Origin: Jacaranda mimosifolia
Taxonomy: Eukaryota > Streptophyta > Magnoliopsida > Lamiales > Bignoniaceae
Length of the DNA: 64,000 bases
Assembly (NCBI GenBank): GCA_018894105.1
Contig: CM032133.1
Span: 14,274,501-14,338,500, forward strand
Reading direction: 5' to 3'
Positions 58,822 to 64,000 of the stretch are shown here, one piece after another. Within the stretch, counting starts at the first letter, position 1, and every line of letters begins with the position of its first letter. The notes beneath the pieces are model-generated. The model saw nothing but the letters and a program-made list of their open reading frames with translations, made no database searches and was not told where the DNA came from. A program made the position numbers and the translations under genes.

Positions 58822-59855
58822 AGATTTGTTTCAGAGATATGTTAGTTCTATCGAATTATGTAGAGTTTGATTAATATGGCCAATACAAACATTTTGATTG
58901 ATTAATAGGATTTGAAGTTCTTATTAATTTTGTTAGTGTACTATATCATTTGTGAAAATATGTTACAAGGCTTAAAGGCCCACTTCCATAGGCAATCACT
59001 TTGATGCTTTAGGAGCGAGTGGGATGAGGTTGTTCACTTTGTGCATAGAATAGCATAAGAGGTTGAATCATATAGAGTCACCTCGACTTCTGATCTAAGA
59101 TGAGATCATGAACTAATCACATAAAGTATGTCCAAACTTTATGTGAGCCTACTGAACAAACATGCGACTATATGTTAGTGCACAGGTCATAGGCTTATGT
59201 AGCGGATGCAATCAAGTTCATATGATGTCTTCTAGAGCGTGATACTCCTACTTAAGTAGGAGCACTATCATAGCACGTATTCATACTACATGTGCTTTTG
59301 GACGATCATATAAATAGAGTAACGAATGGATCCCTGCTCTGTCACTGTGTAAGTATTTAATATCAATGTACCTTTGGGACTTTGGACCATATTATGAAAC
59401 GTAAGCTTGATTCCCTACTTTAGAAAGATATCCAAAGGCTAAGTTTAAATTTGGTCCGTCGAAGCTTGTCTAGGAAAACGGTTAAGCCCAGGTGGATTGG
59501 TATGTTAGGCTAGAGAAAGAACCGTGTTTATAATGTAAATTTATTCTATGGCTTATAGGCCGACCGACTGTGTCAGATGTGTTGTCATGTATTTATGAGC
59601 ATAGAGACAAATATGAGAAAGTCAAGCATGCTCTATTTGAGGGATCAGAGATGCTTGCTTAGGTTTAAGGTATAGCAAGATTCTGTTGGATTGCATTGTC
59701 ATGTTAGTTTGGTGATTACTTCATATGATACTTATCATTTTTCTTTTTCTCACTTAGTTGCACACTCCATTTCCTATATGAAAGAAAGTCATGAGATTAA
59801 GTATCTTAGAAATTGAAATTTGTGGAGAGTATGTCAAATATGTCTGAGTAGGAGA
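58822..59855 (+). other. Copia-2 3' non-coding region and polypurine tract
   Basis: No frame of note. GAGTAGGAGA at 59846-59855 directly before the right LTR is the polypurine tract. Confidence 0.6.
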
Positions 59856-60542
59856 TGCTGCAATTTGGACCAGGAATTGGCTATGGCCCAAATTTATTGG
59901 ATTGAGTTTTGACTCGTGGTCCAAATAAACATCCATATTTGATAAGCTTATGAGATAAGCAAGGAATAACATAAGAGGTAAGCTAAAGAAAGCGTCTTCG
60001 TGAAGCTAAAAAGAAACTTACTTAGGACGCTAAGATGAAGCTTCTTGGGGAAGCTGTAAGAAAGCTTTAGTAGCTGACTTTTGGATAGAACCAAAGGGTA
60101 TCTTCCTTAGTAAGAAAGCTTTAGTAGCTGACCTTTAGATAGAGTCAAAAGGCATCTTCCTTGCTAAGAAAAGAAAGTGGCTTCTTTGTGATGCCTCACC
60201 TCACCCTTATAAATAGGGGTTTAAGGTTTTAAAGAAAAATATATGAGAAATTCAGAATTCTCAATATCATCTTCAAGTCTCTAGAGTACTTTTCTTGGGT
60301 AATCACATAGAAACCCAAGGTCCTGGAGTGTGAAAAATAGATTGCTCTAGTAGTAATCTATAAAAGCGAGGAAACTCTACCTAAATGCAAGAAAAGAAGA
60401 CAAGTACATGGTGTATAGAACTAGAAGGCTGATAGCTAAGCTGAATCCAATGTGGGCCATTTTTTATTCCGCTGCTGTCCAACAGGTATGGTTTTCGCCT
60501 ATCCAAATTAAATGTGTTAATTAGTCTACTCATCCCCTAACA
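59856..60542 (+). repeat. Right LTR of Copia-2 (687 bp)
   Basis: TGCTGCAATTTGG to CCTAACA. Two 54-bp units (60059, 60113). A TATA box TATAAATA is kept at 60208-60215. Confidence 0.88.
60208..60215 (+). promoter_or_regulatory. TATA box of the Copia-2 right LTR
   Basis: TATAAATA followed by GGGGTTTAAGG. The left LTR has lost the match. Confidence 0.6.
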
Positions 60543-60547
60543 GTAAT
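60543..60547. repeat. Target site duplication of Copia-2, right
   Basis: GTAAT, identical to 54673-54677. Confidence 0.85.
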
Positions 60548-62010
60548 TTTATCTCAAAATTTTTTTGGATGAAATCAATGTGTTTATGAAATAGTTGTAA
60601 AATTTCACACTACTTTTATTTTTCTTGAATTTTACAAAAATCTTGGAAATTTCTTGCCAGATTGAAAGGTGAGTTTGGAAAATTTCTTTTTAGAATTTTA
60701 TTTCTCATTGAAATGGAAGTATTTTAAATAGAAAAAAATTATTACGAAACTTTGATGTGTTTAAAATATTACCATAAAATTGTCATTCTCATGCGCTATA
60801 TTTGTTTTTTTCAAAAAAAAAATCATCAAGTATAATTGCCTGAGTGTTTAATGAGTTTGGACAATCTTGAATTTTAGGGATTTGCTACCCATGAAGATGG
60901 ATGTAGTTTAGTTTATAAATTTGTCAAAAATTAAATTAAAATTTTCTAGAACTAGTAAAATTAAAACACATGAATCATTATTTTAGTTATGAAATATATT
61001 GATTTTCCGTATTAGAAGTTCTCTTTTTGAAACCTGTCCATTGGTTCTACATGAAAAGAACTTGTAATATATTTTTCTCTTAGTTCCTAAATGAATCTGA
61101 AAAGGTTTTGAATAGATAAATTATAGATCTATCTCTTAAGTTTCTGTAGGATTTTGAATTACTTTCATCCAAGGTGTGTAGAAAATGTTATAGCGAAATC
61201 ACAATAAGGTATCACATTGAAAAATTTCCTAAAAACTGAAGCTATTTTTTTTTTCTTCATTGTTGCCTCTTGTATTTGATTTTTCTCTCTTGTATTAGTT
61301 GATCTCAGCAGCATAAAATTTTAATAATCTTTCTTAACTTTCTAATGCCATAAGCATCCAGCCAAATCTAATATCTAGAAAGAAATTTGTGAGTGAATTG
61401 CCAAAATATCTATGGAAGGAGAAATTCTTGATCACTTTTTTTAGTACATCTACACTATCTAGACTAATGATATACATTGAATCCTGAGAATTGATCCACC
61501 CTTAAAATGTTTAAATAGAATAGAATAATATTTATTATTGGAAATAGAGTGCTATGATTAGTCTACTAAGTTCTCTACTTCTTCACTCTAATGTTACAGA
61601 AATTTTTGTTAGTATTGATTTTAGATTTTCAAGAAATGTTGTTTTTCTTTCTTTGATGGATACAGGATCAGATTTCATGGATCAAATTGGAATGTTAATT
61701 AAGTTGAATATTACTTTTGTATCAATAGGTGCTTTGAGACTTAAAACGTTAGAGTCGCTCCTTAATCCCATTGATAAGTGGTGAGTGTCCTAAACCTTTA
61801 TATGTATAATTATAGAATATATAATTTTCAAAATCTAGAAAGATATATGCTATATATAAAGCAAACGATGCTTTTTCCCACTTTTCACTATGTTAGGAAA
61901 AAAAATGCCACTATGTACACAAAAAAAAATAAATGTTAAAACTATAACATGTTAATTGTTTTATTTCTTGTTTTATTCATGTAAGCACATATAATATGCC
62001 ATGGAACCTT
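60548..62010. other. Intergenic DNA, no supported gene
   Basis: A 76-codon frame at 61554-61784 has no recognisable motif or start context and is left uncalled. The rest is AT-rich. Confidence 0.45.
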
Positions 62011-62016
62011 GGGCTA

Positions 62017-62290
62017 TGATTGCTTGTGAGACCATGCCTCATTTTCCATGTTCATGAGATTTTATGGTGGTTTTGGTATTTTAAAGATGTGAGAATATGA
62101 ATTGAGGTTTGTGATTGCTTGTGAAACCAGGCCTTATTTTCCATGTTTCTGAGATTTTAGGGTGATTTTGGTGTTTTAGAAATATGAGAATAGGAAATGA
62201 GGTTGTGATTGGTTGTGAGATATAGTGTAATGATTATGGTGATTTGATGGGTTGATGTAATGTGAGGTTGTGATTGGTTGTGAGATTGTT
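62017..62290. repeat. 95-bp tandem repeat, decaying
   Basis: TGATTGCTTGTGARACCAKGCC starts units at 62017 and 62112 (anchor in short code); shortened TGATTGGTTGTGAGAT starts follow at 62204 and 62268. Confidence 0.8.
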
Positions 62291-63116
62291 TATGAGATAT
62301 TTTTGAGAGATTTGTTTGAGAGACTTTCAATATAGGAATTGGTCCTTATTTGAATTTTGTTCGTTTCCACTCCTCAGTCAAAGCATTTTTTGAGTCCACT
62401 CCCCAATTGAGTTAAAAAGACAAAAGCAACCCCACTTAAATTGAAAATACCAGGAGACACTACTCAACCACTCACAAACATGTTACTTCAAAATAACTCT
62501 CTCCTTTCATGTTTTTTCTTTCTCTTCCCTTCATCTTCAAGACCGATTCTCACTCTCTCAGACGACGCTATCTTGGCCCTATTCCCACTGGTGTTGCAAT
62601 AACTAGCCTTCTTCTCTCTTCCCCTTTTCATTTTTGAACTAGTTTTTCACCGTTCATTGTGTTGCCCAAGCTAGAAGGGTTTGTATTTTTGCTCCTCAAT
62701 TGCATAGTTTACGAGGTAAGTTTTGTAATTTTCTCTTCTATTATTTTGTATTGAAATACTGAAAGAATTTTCGTACATTTATTTGTTTGCTTCTTGTTTT
62801 ATCTTGGCTTTAATTATTTTAGGCTTCATTTTGATATACTTAATTCACCCACAATCATTCTCTTCTTTTATAAAAACCTCTAATGTAAGTTTTTTCGTAC
62901 TTGAATATTGTCAATTTATACTTTATTTTTGTTTTAATTGTATATTTTAATTATCAATTATCTGAATTTAATAATTATAAAATTCATATAAGGTATAGTA
63001 TATATTAGTTGTTTGTAACTAACTTTTAAGAATATTATCTGATTTATGGTGTACACAAAATGTATAAATCATATTTAAGCATTTCTTAGGCATTCATTCC
63101 TACAAAGAAAAAATAA
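62291..63116. other. Intergenic DNA, nothing recognised
   Basis: Contains a pyrimidine-rich stretch (62500-62640) that could be a 5' leader, but no coding sequence follows. Confidence 0.4.
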
Positions 63117-64000
63117 TTTTACTGTATTAGAATGTCTTATGTGTTGTTTCAAGCATCAAATTGAGGTTAAACTCGATCTTTTGGAAAGCAAGTATAAAAT
63201 CACCCAAAATAAGCACATAAGTAGGGAAAACTCTGTACATAAAAGCAGTTCCAAAGTACATAGTCACCAAAAAAAACTAGATACTTTTTTGCGAATTTCT
63301 AGTATCATTCTCAACACATAAGGGATCAAGTTCAATTCGGCCTAATTTGGCCATTGAATGATCATAAGACCATGATATATTAGTCCTAGGACTCATATAG
63401 TATGATAGGTTTAATAGTTTTTGATTGTGGTGTTGGGAGGATTCATTTGGCTCATGTATCAATGATTTATACTAGATGAATGAGAGCACAAGTGGTTGGT
63501 TGTTGGTGTTTACACTTCCAACCATTCAATAGGTGCTATCACAAGATTATTTGAAGTAAAGATGATTTAATTGTATTAAATTGTCTTATGTGTTGTTCCA
63601 AGCATTGAATTGAGGTTAGACTTGGCCTTTGGGAAAACAAGTCGCAAAATAAGTACATAAATAGGAAAAACTCAGTACATAAATGCAGTTTTGAAGTACA
63701 TAATCACCAAAATTATGTGCTTTTTGTAGATTTACAGTATCATTTTCAACACATAAGGGGCCCAGTTCGATTCAACCTAATCTGACCATTATATGATCAT
63801 AAGACCATGAAGTATTAGTTTTAGGACTCATATAGTCATGATAGGTTCAGTGGTTTTTGATGGTGATGTCGGGATGATTCATTGGTTCATGCATCAATGC
63901 TTTATACTTGTATGAATGTGAGCACAAGTGGTTAGATATTAATGTTTATGTTGCCAACCATTTCAAGACCTACTATCAGAAGCATTGAAGAAAATATGAT
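63117..64000. repeat. 449-bp tandem repeat, two copies, running off the edge
   Basis: TGTCTTATGTGTTGTTYCAAGC recurs with a 449-base step (63132 and 63581), and the two units stay alignable to the window end (CATAAGACCATGA, GATTCATTTGGCTCATG-like anchors). No coding content. Confidence 0.85.

Larger units (their letters stand above)
54678..60542 (+). mobile_element. Copia-2, a Ty1/copia retrotransposon with defined ends (5.9 kb)
   Basis: Starts TGTTGCAATTTGGACC, ends CCTAACA, and is flanked by perfect 5-bp duplications GTAAT. Two LTRs enclose gag, protease, integrase, RT and RNase H remnants in copia order. It is intact as an insertion but dead as a coding element. Confidence 0.88.

Noticed and set aside
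61554..61784. 76-codon frame with MDTGSDFMDQIG, resembling a protease DTGS motif
   Set aside because: One short motif only, no flanking retropepsin sequence or other pol domain nearby.

Overview
The window is nuclear DNA of a flowering plant, most likely a dicot: it is AT-rich, has an intron-rich gene of a plant-specific family (MLO), and is otherwise built from plant transposable elements (Ty3/gypsy of Athila/Tat type, Ty1/copia, hAT, CACTA, PIF/Harbinger-like and Mutator-like). I see no organelle genes, no CRISPR array and no bacterial operon. The species cannot be named from sequence alone.

Layout. 1-8302: a minus-strand gypsy element in tandem form, LTR (7096-8302), short internal region, shared LTR (2090-3315), then a second internal region that runs off the left edge. 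It carries gag and protease but no reverse transcriptase or integrase. 8303-15170: intergenic DNA with two short hAT-like elements (8954-9539, 10282-11187) and simple repeats, including a G-rich run and a C-rich run. 15173-25270: a 15-exon MLO gene (plus strand, clade III-like) with a stop in exon 2, a 1-nt frameshift in exon 12 and an eroded exon 14, so probably a pseudogene. 25522-25553: telomere-like repeats.

25566-42065: one copia LTR fragment split by a 15.9-kb hAT element (25937-41805, 8-bp target duplication TTGTTAGA). The hAT element holds a broken hAT transposase (38098-41315) and is itself hit by a 10.2-kb CACTA element (26250-36493, TSD CGC), a 1.2-kb PIF/Harbinger-like element (36673-37905, TSD TTA) and a 0.8-kb hAT-like MITE (39246-40061). 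Subtracting these leaves about 3.6 kb, a normal hAT length. The CACTA element has no visible transposase; it carries GC-rich tandem repeats, a tRNA-like SINE head, a piece of another CACTA element and a large direct duplication.

42066-about 47955: a decayed copia element (Copia-1) with LTRs of the same family as the split fragment. About 48040-54507: more copies of that LTR, one split by a Mutator-like MITE and two meeting head-to-head at about 52410. 54678-60542: a second copia element (Copia-2) with perfect 5-bp duplications GTAAT, many stops, and both protease and RT catalytic motifs lost. 60548-64000: no recognised gene; a 95-bp repeat and a 449-bp tandem repeat that runs off the right edge.

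The only host gene is the MLO locus. The rest is a layered record of insertions, each element lacking at least one part needed for its own movement. All calls rest on reading motifs by eye; no database search was made.
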